Shown here: piece by piece, positions 53,665 to 61,922 of the stretch
Layout of the letters: each line of letters starts with the position of its first letter
Numbering within the stretch: the stretch's first letter is position 1
DNA from: Bacteriovoracaceae bacterium
Lineage (GTDB): Bacteria > Bdellovibrionota > Bacteriovoracia > Bacteriovoracales > Bacteriovoracaceae
Direction: 5' to 3'
Assembly: GCA_947377285.1 (NCBI GenBank)
Contig: CANCFT010000009.1
Location: forward strand, 41,225-105,224
Length of the DNA: 64,000 bases
The notes under the pieces: model-generated
What the model was told of the DNA's origin: nothing
Seen by the model: the letters and a program-made list of their open reading frames with translations, nothing else
Databases searched by the model: none
Program-made: the position numbers and the translations under genes

Positions 53665-55511
53665 CGAAAATATTAAAAATATCACGACACAAGCTAGAAT
53701 TAGCAAAAGTTGAATTAACTGGACCAAGCTTATTGATTGGGCGATCGCCTATGTGCGATCAGGTATTGAGAGCACCTGGAATTGAGCCAGTGCATTTCTT
53801 GCTTGAATGGGTCGGTGAAGGTGAGTTTAATCCAAATATTGGTATGTGGACATTGTTTGATATAGGACATTTAGTTTCTAGGGCAGATGACCCAAATAAA
53901 TTAAATGAATTAAGTAAAAAGAATTTACCTTCTGAAGGAATAGTTATTGATAAGGGGCAATCGTATTTAGGTTTAAATTGGGCGATTGTTGAAGATCGAT
54001 TTAATTCTAGTACTATTCAAAAAGGAATTATCTCAAACCAGTTAATGGTTAGTGTGAAAAAAAAGAATGTAGTCCTAACTACAAAATTAGCACTTGAAGT
54101 AGTTTGCATGAGTCAAAAAGAACAAAAAGTTCAAGAGATTTGGCATTTTTTCGAAAAAAAAATAGATACTTTTAAACGCTCAAAAAAAATACCTTTTAAT
54201 CTTGTCTGGAGTGTTTCTGATCAAGTAAAGATTGAATTTGTTGATTCTCCCAAATCCATTTTTAATATAAAAGGGCAATCAATCAATCTCAACTCAGATG
54301 TCATTCTTTTTCCCCAAGAGACAATCGTAATTCACTTTCGTGAGGAAATTTATTTTGTCCGATTTATAAGTCGTGTTGATTTCGTTCCTCAAAAAGAGCA
54401 TTTTTTTCAAAATAAGTTTTGGTTAGCAACAGCTTCATCCTTACTTTTGTTTTGCCTTTTACTTATAGGGATTAAAAAAACTCTTAATTCAAAAATAGAA
54501 GAAGAATCTAAGTCAATTGTAAGAGTGGTAAAAGTAATAGAGATTGAGCCAAAGTCAGAAGAGTTAGCTCGTGAAATTCCACCAGCCCCTAGGCCTGTTG
54601 TTGAGCCAGTAAAAGAAAAAATTCCAGAGAAAGTTGAGTTGGCAGAAGAATTAAAGGCAAAGCCAAAGTCAAATCCAAAGCCAGAAATAATACTTAAAAA
54701 TCAGGTGAATAAAAACAAAGGAGCTAGTGCTGTTGCTCCAACTTTTAAATCAGAGCCTGGAAAAGCGGCACTTGGTTTAAATTCACCGGGCAAAATTAGT
54801 GACGTAAATGCAGTTGGTTTATTAGGAAAAATTAAATCAAAAGGTAGCCAATCGGCAAATAAGCAAATATCGGCAGAAGCGATCTCACAAACTTTTGTCG
54901 ACAGTACCGCGAGTGGAATTGACAACAAAGGGGTTCAGGTTCAAGCAAACAAAATGACAATTATAGGGAAATCTAAAAATGGTACTTCAGAAAACATTGG
55001 ATCAGACACTGGAGATAATTTATTAGAAGCTCAAACGACTCTGAAAGGTGCAAAAGATTTTAGTGCTTCTAATTCTGGATTACTTGCACGCTCCCAAGGC
55101 TTAAAAGGTACTAGTTCCATCGGGACCGGTTTATCAGATGGGGCCGGGATAAGTTCTGGTGGTAATAATTCATCAAATGGAAATTCTTCTGCAAACGGTA
55201 CAGCAGAAGTATCAGGAGGGCTTACAAAAGCTCAAGTCTATGGCGTTATCAATTCACATCGCCGTGAAATTAGGACTTGTTTTGAATCTGCATTATTAGT
55301 TCGTAATGATTTAAATGGAATTTTAAGAATGTCATTTAGTATAAATATTGAAGGTTTTGTTACTGAGGTTAAAGTCGTTAATTCCGAAATTGATAGTAAT
55401 ATTTTAGAGCGTTGTGTGATTCAAATCATTCGTCAAATGAATTTTCCACAAACCCCAAACCAGTTACCTAGTTCTGTTATTTATCCTTTTGTCTTTAAGC
55501 GAGTTAAATAA
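53661..55511 (+). CDS. FHA-domain TonB-like force transducer with AgmX/PglI C-terminus (GltG-type, cluster B)
   Basis: 616 residues: N-terminal FHA domain ('LLIGRSPMCDQVLRAPGIEPVHFLLEW' region; Gly27-Arg28-Ser29 and His45), which binds phosphothreonine peptides in the cytoplasm. One transmembrane helix follows (about 252-271), then a Pro/Lys/Glu-rich TonB-type spacer ('IPPAPRPVVEPVKEK'), a long Ser/Gly/Asn-rich linker, and a C-terminal AgmX/PglI-type domain from about 525 ('VYGVINSHRREIRTCFESAL'). This is the plan of Myxococcus GltG. The FHA domain suggests control of the motor by a Ser/Thr kinase or by a signalling partner. ATGA overlap with the small gene before; last gene of the operon. 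Confidence 0.9.
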   Translation: MTKILKISRHKLELAKVELTGPSLLIGRSPMCDQVLRAPGIEPVHFLLEWVGEGEFNPNIGMWTLFDIGHLVSRADDPNKLNELSKKNLPSEGIVIDKGQSYLGLNWAIVEDRFNSSTIQKGIISNQLMVSVKKKNVVLTTKLALEVVCMSQKEQKVQEIWHFFEKKIDTFKRSKKIPFNLVWSVSDQVKIEFVDSPKSIFNIKGQSINLNSDVILFPQETIVIHFREEIYFVRFISRVDFVPQKEHFFQNKFWLATASSLLLFCLLLIGIKKTLNSKIEEESKSIVRVVKVIEIEPKSEELAREIPPAPRPVVEPVKEKIPEKVELAEELKAKPKSNPKPEIILKNQVNKNKGASAVAPTFKSEPGKAALGLNSPGKISDVNAVGLLGKIKSKGSQSANKQISAEAISQTFVDSTASGIDNKGVQVQANKMTIIGKSKNGTSENIGSDTGDNLLEAQTTLKGAKDFSASNSGLLARSQGLKGTSSIGTGLSDGAGISSGGNNSSNGNSSANGTAEVSGGLTKAQVYGVINSHRREIRTCFESALLVRNDLNGILRMSFSINIEGFVTEVKVVNSEIDSNILERCVIQIIRQMNFPQTPNQLPSSVIYPFVFKRVK

Positions 55512-55512
55512 T

Positions 55513-56223
55513 TTAAGCAGTTTTCTTAGTTTGCTTTTCATTAACTGCAATTAACCATGCTTCTAAATGCTTTAATGCTGTTGAGCTTTTTGAATTAAAT
55601 TGTAAATGAGTCTTAGACAATGTATTTGACAATAACTCAGCTTCGAATTTAATAGAAAATTTTTGATCTGGTGAAGTTAAAAAAACTTGAATAGTAGTGT
55701 CAAAATAACATTCTGGTAAAGGGTCTACGATTTTGACTCCACCTAAAGAGACATCAAGTGTTTTCGTTCTAAACGATTTTTTATCAATGATAAAAACTAT
55801 TTTTAATTCCAATGACACCCGTGGATGCTTACGCAATTCTTCTCTTGTCTTTTTGACTTCAATAGGTTGAATAGTTTCAGGATCAATTTGAACCTTTTTA
55901 ATTATTAAGCTTGTAGGAATTTGAGGAGGAAGATTGTTAAATTCTTCATTTTCAATTTTGGGAAGTCCATCATCGTCTAGTTCATCAATTGGTGGAAGTT
56001 CGTCATCTATTAATGGAGTAAGTTGTAAATTATATTCTTCTAAGAACGATGGATGTAGTTCAACTTTTTCCCATTTTTTCCATCCTGGCTGACAGAGCAA
56101 AATTTTATCAACTTCAATTTTTTCTTGAATGAGAAGTGAGCATAGTTCTTGAATTGGAAAAGGACCAAGTTTAGACTTGTTAAGTTGATTATAAAAATAC
56201 CATACTTCTTTTTTTTCATTCAT
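55513..56223 (-). CDS. GYF-PilZ two-domain protein
   Basis: 236 residues. The N-terminal 60 residues are a GYF_2-type domain ('EVWYFYNQLNKSKLGPFPIQEL', 'ILLCQPGWKKWEKV'), which binds proline-rich or other protein partners. An acidic, proline-containing linker (70-120) leads to a PilZ domain (about 130-228) with the c-di-GMP-binding motifs R131-x3-R135 ('RKHPR') and D-x-S-x-G-G ('DVSLGG', 157-162). No membrane segment. It is convergent with cluster B, one base from the FHA-TonB stop. GltJ of Myxococcus also carries a GYF domain, so it may couple c-di-GMP to the motor. Confidence 0.85.
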   Translation of the reverse strand: MNEKKEVWYFYNQLNKSKLGPFPIQELCSLLIQEKIEVDKILLCQPGWKKWEKVELHPSFLEEYNLQLTPLIDDELPPIDELDDDGLPKIENEEFNNLPPQIPTSLIIKKVQIDPETIQPIEVKKTREELRKHPRVSLELKIVFIIDKKSFRTKTLDVSLGGVKIVDPLPECYFDTTIQVFLTSPDQKFSIKFEAELLSNTLSKTHLQFNSKSSTALKHLEAWLIAVNEKQTKKTA

Positions 56224-56248
56224 TTTCTAAAATACCTTAATATATTTC

Positions 56249-58078
56249 TTAAATTATTTCATTGGAGTATTCAAATTCAACTTCGAGGGCTTTTCCTTCA
56301 CCTGGATTATTTTTCAACTTAATTTTATTTGGTGCAATGAACTCATAGTTTTCATTATATGTATTCGGAAGTTCAATACCATCAAGTTTTACAGATTTAA
56401 TTTTCTTAATTTTCCCTTGAAATATAAGATTATATTCTAGAAAAGTATCGGTAATCGATGTTCCAATTTGTGATAATAAAGTTGAAAATGGAGAACTTAG
56501 AGACTGATAAGTTCCGGAGAATTCCTTACTGATTTCTTGATAAACTTTTCCTATATCTTGTGAAAAACTCACAATAGAATGGACTTTAATTAACTCTTTT
56601 CTGGCCTTTAGTTTTAACATTTGATCCTTAGACCATTGAACTCTCTCTGCGGTACATTCGGGTGTAAAAGTATAAGGGTCATTGGCAGGTGAAGAGTTTA
56701 AAGATGCTGGTAATGGACAGTTCGTACTTTTGTATGATTGTTCTAATTCATCACTCATAAAAATGACAACGAGTAAGTTATTCGCATTCGACCAACTTGG
56801 ATTTGAATCAAGGAATTTATTCATAGACTCAATTGATCTTTCAGATGAGCTTCCAGTTATTCCTACTTGAATTATTGTATCAAAATTTGATTTAAATAAT
56901 TCAAAGTTTTCTTTTGCTAAAGTATCGTTAACTAAAAGTGGGTTTCCGTTTGCGGAGCAATTAACAAATGGACAAAGAGTGGAAGTTGCGGTGACTTTTC
57001 GAGTGTAACCATCTGTTGTAATTGCTGACATTTTAAAAGGGTATGGTGTTATCCGAACACCATCTTTTAAGGGGACAAATGATTCAATAAAAGCAGGAAA
57101 ATTTGTAGCTAAAGCTTTTTGAGACGAGGCCATGGAGCCAGAATTATCGACCACCCATAAAATATCAACCCCTGGTATTTGAGCAGTACTAGAAGTTATA
57201 AATGTCTGCTTTTTAGTATAAAATACTGTATCTCTAGCAAATGAAAATGTAATATTTTTTGAAGTTTTCATTGAAAGACTTGGAGAGGCAGTGTTTGCAA
57301 TATTAAAAGTTGCAATAAAATCTTTTTGCGTAGGATATGTTGCCAGTGTTTTGGCCAGTTTTATTGAACAAGTTATTTTGAGATCTTGACCAATAAATTT
57401 CTTTTCACAACTAATAACTTCTCCAGCATTTGTTGTCGCATTTGTTAAAGTAATTTTGATATCTTCACTTCTTGATTCATTTACGGCTAAGCCTTGAATG
57501 TCGCAGCTAGCAGATTGTTGGTTTATCACAAACGAGCAACTAGTGTCTTTAGCATCGATTGCGATTAAGTCACGATTAAATGTGACAAACATTTTTCCCG
57601 TTTCTGATGATTTTCCTACATCGTTACCAGAACTCGTTAGCGTTATGTCTCTCACCTGAAAATCAATTATAAATAATTCAGATGAATTTATGAGGGCCGG
57701 ACTTAATAATGTAAATTGGCATTGTAGTGGATTAATATCACCTTTTTCTCCGCCACATTTTATTTCGGCTGAAATACCATTTGCATTTTTAACAGTGATT
57801 TTATTTTTTAATTTATCACCATCAAAAAAAACTCTTAAACCACTTTCTGGTGTGTCTTGATCTGTAACGTTTAAACTTCTAATTTCAGCTTTAGAAGAGG
57901 GTGGCAAACTAATATTATTAGTACCAATTACCGGTGCAATTTGTGACATTTTAGCGAGTGAAGCTTTTGATTGGCTTATAACTAAAGTTGGTTCAGGTGT
58001 GCAGCCAATATTTAGCAATACATTTATTAACAGTAAGAATCGTATTGATTTCAAAAGCAACATCCTTTCTAAATACAT
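56249..58078 (-). CDS. VWA-domain lipoprotein (cluster B side)
   Basis: 609 residues. Lipobox 'LLNIGC' (Cys26). About 260 residues of beta-rich, Ig-like sequence precede a VWA domain with the metal site 'DILWVVDNSGSM' near residue 305-316 and 'LLVVIFMSDELEQS' later, the same D-E-x-E-Q-S signature as the VWA lipoprotein of cluster A. A beta-rich tail follows, ending with 'KALEVEFEYSNEI'. It looks like a fusion of the Ig-like and VWA functions that are separate in cluster A. Start supported by GAGG five bases before the ATG. Same strand as the GYF-PilZ gene, 25 bases upstream of it. Confidence 0.85.
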   Translation of the reverse strand: MYLERMLLLKSIRFLLLINVLLNIGCTPEPTLVISQSKASLAKMSQIAPVIGTNNISLPPSSKAEIRSLNVTDQDTPESGLRVFFDGDKLKNKITVKNANGISAEIKCGGEKGDINPLQCQFTLLSPALINSSELFIIDFQVRDITLTSSGNDVGKSSETGKMFVTFNRDLIAIDAKDTSCSFVINQQSASCDIQGLAVNESRSEDIKITLTNATTNAGEVISCEKKFIGQDLKITCSIKLAKTLATYPTQKDFIATFNIANTASPSLSMKTSKNITFSFARDTVFYTKKQTFITSSTAQIPGVDILWVVDNSGSMASSQKALATNFPAFIESFVPLKDGVRITPYPFKMSAITTDGYTRKVTATSTLCPFVNCSANGNPLLVNDTLAKENFELFKSNFDTIIQVGITGSSSERSIESMNKFLDSNPSWSNANNLLVVIFMSDELEQSYKSTNCPLPASLNSSPANDPYTFTPECTAERVQWSKDQMLKLKARKELIKVHSIVSFSQDIGKVYQEISKEFSGTYQSLSSPFSTLLSQIGTSITDTFLEYNLIFQGKIKKIKSVKLDGIELPNTYNENYEFIAPNKIKLKNNPGEGKALEVEFEYSNEII

Positions 58079-58209
58079 AGGAACCTCTAGTCTTTTCGGT
58101 TTATTCTTATAAAAGGATAAGTTTAATTGACATAAATAGTAGGATTAAAGATTCTTTTTCTTATAAAATCAGGAGATTCGACTAAAAAATGTGAAAATTG
58201 TCGTTTTTT

Positions 58210-58233
58210 AACTGCCTCATTTTTAGGGCAGTT
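58210..58233. other. Hairpin between two minus-strand genes
   Basis: AACTGCC (58210-58216) pairs with GGCAGTT (58227-58233) around a ten-base loop. On the plus strand it is followed by more T, as in an intrinsic terminator, but both flanking genes are on the minus strand, where only A follows. It may block plus-strand antisense transcription or be a minus-strand RNA structure. Confidence 0.4.
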
Positions 58234-58234
58234 T

Positions 58235-58786
58235 TTAATGTAATGACTTAAGCACTTCTTCTTTTGAGAGTTTCCCTTGATTCAGTAGTACTTTGAAATC
58301 ATTTGATTGTGAAAAAAGAACAATTTTCTTCCAAATAACTTTGTTAATTTCAGCATCATGTAAAAACTGTTGTGTTAGATCAATAGGAGAAATTTCAAGA
58401 TAAATTGAAGCTGCTATTCTTAAAGTTGGTGGAAGTAAGAGTGTAGATTCAATTTTTTTATCATTGAGAGCGAGGGAGAGTTCTAATTCATTTTGATAAT
58501 AATTTAATAATCCTAAGTTTTGAGCCATTTCTTCTTGAGTAAGACTGTAAATATCTGTCATTTTTTTTTCAATTAATTCTTTAGATAAATTGGCTTTTTT
58601 ATTTTTCTTAGATGATCCATTGTTTGGGCCAATATCTTGAAAATCTATATTTTCATTATTAGCTTTCAATTGGTTTTGAATTAGTTCATTTTTTGCTTGT
58701 GAATCATTGGATTGATCTATGTGGTATGTATTTAGAAATTTCCAACCCGTAAAAATTAGTACAGAAATGATTAAAAGATATTTCAA
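58235..58786 (-). CDS. Single-TM protein, unknown function
   Basis: 183 residues with one N-terminal hydrophobic helix ('YLLIISVLIFTGWKFL') that may be a signal anchor, then a Gln/Asn/Lys-rich disordered segment (25-70) and a helical C-terminal domain ('SLTQEEMAQNLGLLNYYQNEL', 'LSKEEVLKSL'). A GGGGA lies about 12 bases before the ATG, longer than ideal. It stands alone between the VWA lipoprotein and the cytochrome-barrel gene. No family recognised. Confidence 0.65.
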   Translation of the reverse strand: MKYLLIISVLIFTGWKFLNTYHIDQSNDSQAKNELIQNQLKANNENIDFQDIGPNNGSSKKNKKANLSKELIEKKMTDIYSLTQEEMAQNLGLLNYYQNELELSLALNDKKIESTLLLPPTLRIAASIYLEISPIDLTQQFLHDAEINKVIWKKIVLFSQSNDFKVLLNQGKLSKEEVLKSLH

Positions 58787-58987
58787 AAATGATCCCCAAG
58801 TGAACTAAATCAAAATATTGTACCACTTCCAAGTGAATGACACAAAATGTAAATAATGTTTAGTATTACTTAGTTTTCTAGTTAGTTTTTTCGTAAATTG
58901 TAATTGTCTATTTTAGTTTCACAGATCAATATAAAATGGAGTTAGTTTAATTGAGAAAAACTTTTCTTAATTTCCAAAGAGTTCTAG

Positions 58988-60109
58988 ATGAAAATTTTTC
59001 TTACGTTCATTATTTTCGCACAAATTCAACTAGCTCATGCTTATCCTAATTATATTCGATTAAATTATAATAGCTGTATAGCTTGTCACCAATCAATTGA
59101 AGGTGGGGGCCCACTTACATCTTATGGTAAAGGAATTGCTTTTGCAGAAAGCTATTCTCGCGGAGACTATAATCCCGAAAAAAAAACGACCCCATTTAAT
59201 TTCAATGGAAAAATGGAACACTCAATTGAATCTCGCTTAATGGTGCTTGATCGGCTTTATGATTACAGTGGAAGCAAGCAACGTATTTTCCCAATGCAAC
59301 TCGATTATTCAAATGTCATAAAATGGGATAAAAGTCTCCGTCAGGAAGTAACTTTTGCAGTTGCGCCAAACACCGCCCGTCAAAAAGGTATCGATAGTGA
59401 AACAGCGAAAAAATCTAGTTGGACTAATCGAATCTATTTAAGGACTTTTAAACTTGATTACTCAATGGATAAATATAATCGATTTGTAATTGGTGGCAGT
59501 AATCTTCCCTTGGGACTTCGTTTGATTGATCATACGGCCTATGTCAGAGAAAGAAATCGCTTAGGTGTTACCGATGTTCCTATTCAAGCACAATATTGGA
59601 GATTATCAAAAGAATGGCAGCAATCTTATATTTTATTTACCCCTAATCCTTCAGACAATATTACAAATAAAGAAGTTGGAGTTGCCACTAAACAAGAGTT
59701 TTTACCAATGACTAATTTTTCATTAGGAACTCAAGCTCTTGTGGCCAGTGGAAAGTCGATTAATCGAGGCTTACTAGGTATTTTCACTAAGTGGGGTTCA
59801 GGGCCAATAGCACTTTTAAGTGAAGTTGATTATACAAAAAGAGAGTTAGTTGATTCTAGGATTAAGTTCGACCAATGGGCCACGCTGCTTGAGGCCCATT
59901 ATAATATCAAAGAGTATTTTAGGACTTCATTGGGTTTCCAATCCTTAAATGTTAATAATCCTTTTGGTGATAAAGAAGAGCTTTATACTTTTAATAATGA
60001 GTTTAAATATTCTTCACACCTGTCTTTTATTATTGAATACAGACAAAAAAGCACTTATACGTTATTGGAGAAAACGCTCTTTGGGCAAGTTTTCTTAAAT
60101 TGGTGGTAG
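58988..60109 (+). CDS. Outer-membrane barrel with N-terminal c-type haem site
   Basis: 373 residues with signal peptide 'IFLTFIIFAQIQLAHA'. A haem c site CIACH (30-34) follows within ten residues of the mature N-terminus, in 'NYNSCIACHQSIEGGGPLTSYGKG'. The rest is alternating beta strands ('FVIGGSNLPLGLRLIDH', 'FSLGTQALVASG', 'YRQKSTYTLLEKTLFGQVFLNWW') ending in an aromatic strand, as in outer-membrane porins. A haem at the periplasmic mouth of a barrel recalls porin-cytochrome conduits such as PioB/MtrB with a cytochrome, here in one chain. The next gene starts two bases later and encodes a di-haem lipoprotein. Confidence 0.8.
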   Translation: MKIFLTFIIFAQIQLAHAYPNYIRLNYNSCIACHQSIEGGGPLTSYGKGIAFAESYSRGDYNPEKKTTPFNFNGKMEHSIESRLMVLDRLYDYSGSKQRIFPMQLDYSNVIKWDKSLRQEVTFAVAPNTARQKGIDSETAKKSSWTNRIYLRTFKLDYSMDKYNRFVIGGSNLPLGLRLIDHTAYVRERNRLGVTDVPIQAQYWRLSKEWQQSYILFTPNPSDNITNKEVGVATKQEFLPMTNFSLGTQALVASGKSINRGLLGIFTKWGSGPIALLSEVDYTKRELVDSRIKFDQWATLLEAHYNIKEYFRTSLGFQSLNVNNPFGDKEELYTFNNEFKYSSHLSFIIEYRQKSTYTLLEKTLFGQVFLNWW

Positions 60110-60110
60110 C

Positions 60111-60746
60111 ATGAAAAAGATTATTTTTCCCATTCTCCTAATTGCAACGACTGCCTGTAAAATTGAAACTGGAACTGATGAGAGTTCCCGATATAAGGTT
60201 TTTAATTATTCTATGGAACAAGTTAATTTTAATGTTCTTCGGGATAATGTCTTAAAACCTCAATGTATGCAATGCCATTCATGGGTAACAAATGAAGTAG
60301 AAGTTTTAAAAAGAGTTGTTCCAGGAGACCCTGAAAAATCTGATTTGTATAAAATGGTTTATAGCGGCCAAATGCCGGCCAGTGCTCCAAGATTAACAGA
60401 CCAGTCACTCAATATAGTCAAATTCTACATACAAAAAGTTAGTGGAAGCCAAACTCAAAAACCGGTTCCATTGGAGCCAACTTATTCTTCTTTGAAGGTT
60501 AATCTGTTTGAAAAAAGCTGCATTCGCTGTCACAATCCAGATGTCCTCGTGAAGCATCCCAAACGTCCACTCTTTACAACTAAAGAAGCGATTGTAGAGC
60601 GTTATGATGATATTCTTTATTCAATGACTGATGCTTGGATTACTAACGATAATGAAATGCCACCTGCAGATAGCAATATTCCAAGAGTAAGTGATGAAGT
60701 CGTAAATATGCTTAAGAAATGGAAAGATTCAGGATTTGTTGATTAA
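60111..60746 (+). CDS. Di-haem c-type cytochrome lipoprotein
   Basis: 211 residues, lipobox 'ATTAC' (Cys16). Two c-type haem sites: CMQCH (52-56) and CIRCH (137-141), each followed by a Met-Pro motif that may give the second ligand ('SGQMPASAPRLT' and 'NEMPPADSNIP'). The two halves are internally similar, so the protein probably arose by duplication of a mono-haem domain. It starts one base after the stop of the haem-barrel gene. The pair would pass electrons across the outer membrane or to a surface partner; this is inference. A terminator follows. Confidence 0.85.
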   Translation: MKKIIFPILLIATTACKIETGTDESSRYKVFNYSMEQVNFNVLRDNVLKPQCMQCHSWVTNEVEVLKRVVPGDPEKSDLYKMVYSGQMPASAPRLTDQSLNIVKFYIQKVSGSQTQKPVPLEPTYSSLKVNLFEKSCIRCHNPDVLVKHPKRPLFTTKEAIVERYDDILYSMTDAWITNDNEMPPADSNIPRVSDEVVNMLKKWKDSGFVD

Positions 60747-60768
60747 TTAAATCTTTAAAAAATAAACC

Positions 60769-60802
60769 AAAAAAAAGGACCAATTCTGGTCCTTTTTTTT
60801 TT
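60769..60802. terminator. Bidirectional intrinsic terminator
   Basis: A stem of GGACC (60777-60781) and GGTCC (60788-60792), extended by an A-run on the left and ten T on the right, with a six-base loop. It lies between the plus-strand di-haem gene and the minus-strand cytochrome b562 gene and can serve both. Confidence 0.88.
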
Positions 60803-60815
60803 CAATTCAATTGTA

Positions 60816-61220
60816 CTATTTGTATTTATCATGCCCTTCTTTTTTTAGGCTGTTAATTCTCTGAGCAATGTTTAAAGCAGCAGTATTATCGTTGCTTAAA
60901 AAAGCTGTTTGCAATTCTTTTAAAACGGCAATTTCTTGAGTAATTAATGATTGGTAGTCAGCAAGTGAGCCATTAGTAACTGAGTCAGGGCTTTGAGTTT
61001 TAGCTGTTTCCATAAAAGCGATGATCTTTGCAACAGAAGCTGCATTGGCCGCATTTTGAGAAGCATCACTTAAAGTCGTTGAAATTTGCTTTAAAAGAAT
61101 TCCACTTTGTTTCATGTTATTTTTTAAACTTAATGCAGAAACATCTTGAGCAGATACTTGTGAAGCGATTGTAAGTGAAAGAGCAAGGGCAAGAGAGAAA
61201 ACTAAACATAATTTTTTCAT
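60816..61220 (-). CDS. Cytochrome b562 family protein
   Basis: 134 residues with signal peptide 'LVFSLALALSLTIASQVSAQ'. The mature part is a four-helix bundle of E. coli cytochrome b562 type. Met36 in 'KNNMKQSGILLKQI' and His130 in 'KKEGHDKYK' occupy the positions of the two axial haem ligands (Met7 and His102 of the E. coli protein). 'TAKTQSPDSVTNGSLADYQSLI' is the expected loop between helices 2 and 3. It is a soluble periplasmic non-covalent haem protein, and it faces the haem-barrel/di-haem operon across a shared terminator, suggesting a common redox role. Confidence 0.82.
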   Translation of the reverse strand: MKKLCLVFSLALALSLTIASQVSAQDVSALSLKNNMKQSGILLKQISTTLSDASQNAANAASVAKIIAFMETAKTQSPDSVTNGSLADYQSLITQEIAVLKELQTAFLSNDNTAALNIAQRINSLKKEGHDKYK

Positions 61221-61245
61221 AAATCCTCCATAGTGAGTTTGTTAG

Positions 61246-61791
61246 TTACCAAGTTTTTAGTTCGTCTAAAACTTGTTTTTGTAGTGTTATTGCATCTTCA
61301 TCTGTGAGGCCCGCGACTTCGCTAAATTCATGAAAAACTAAAGCTGTTGCCTGTAACGGCACTTCATTTTTGTCACATTTTGCAGCAATAGAGAATGCAC
61401 TAATGCACACAGCATAACCTTTTTGATTAAAAGTACTTCCATCAAAAGAAGTCCCTGCACTATCAAAACAAGGTTTATCAAGTGGGATATTGAGAGATAT
61501 TTCTTCCATAACTTCGTGAAGATTATTGTCATTATCAGCAAAAAGTAATGAATAGAGCCTTAGACTTTCGTAGTCCATGCTGCCATTTTTATAAAGAGCA
61601 AACTTGGCATTTACAAATTTTCTAAGTAAATTTTTTGAACCCTTAATGATGTTTCTAATTTCTCTAGGGTCTTGCTTTTCTGAAGGAGCAGTGGGAGAAA
61701 TTAAATTTCCACCGCCACCGCTCACTCCACCCAGTGTCGCCCCATTGGCCGACGTTGTAAGGGCTAAAATTAAAACTGATAAAAACTTCAT
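61246..61791 (-). CDS. Exported protein with HExxE metal-site-like motif
   Basis: 181 residues with signal peptide 'FLSVLILALTTSANGA' and a glycine-rich start of the mature part ('LGGVSGGGGNL'). Near residue 155 is 'VFHEFSEVAGLTDEDA', which looks like a zincin helix with HExxE instead of HExxH. The remaining ligands are unclear, so protease activity is uncertain. Two Cys pairs are possible ('KPCFDS', 'AVCISAF', 'AAKCDKN'). AGGTC precedes the ATG. It lies 25 bases upstream of the cytochrome b562 gene on the same strand. Confidence 0.65.
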   Translation of the reverse strand: MKFLSVLILALTTSANGATLGGVSGGGGNLISPTAPSEKQDPREIRNIIKGSKNLLRKFVNAKFALYKNGSMDYESLRLYSLLFADNDNNLHEVMEEISLNIPLDKPCFDSAGTSFDGSTFNQKGYAVCISAFSIAAKCDKNEVPLQATALVFHEFSEVAGLTDEDAITLQKQVLDELKTW

Positions 61792-61865
61792 ATAGACCTG
61801 CCTTTTTGAGTCTTTGTTATATTCTATTTTTAACAGCAGTATAGGTTACCGTGCAATTATTATTC

Positions 61866-61891
61866 ACTAAATTAGTCGTGACTAATTTAGT
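61866..61891. promoter_or_regulatory. Strong palindromic operator before the TIGR02147 regulator
   Basis: ACTAAATTAGTC (61866-61877) and its perfect complement GACTAATTTAGT (61880-61891) flank two bases: 26 bases with 12-base perfect arms. It lies 31-56 bases before the regulator's ATG and about 75 from the divergent exported-protein gene. A further ACTAAATACTA-like sequence follows. Position and symmetry fit binding by a dimeric DNA-binding protein, most simply the adjacent regulator. Confidence 0.65.
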
Positions 61892-61922
61892 AATACTAAA
61901 TACTATTGTTTAGGGAGAATTT

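Noticed and set aside
58210..58237. Terminator for the single-TM protein gene
   Set aside because: On that gene's strand the stem is followed by A, not T; it is kept only as a hairpin.
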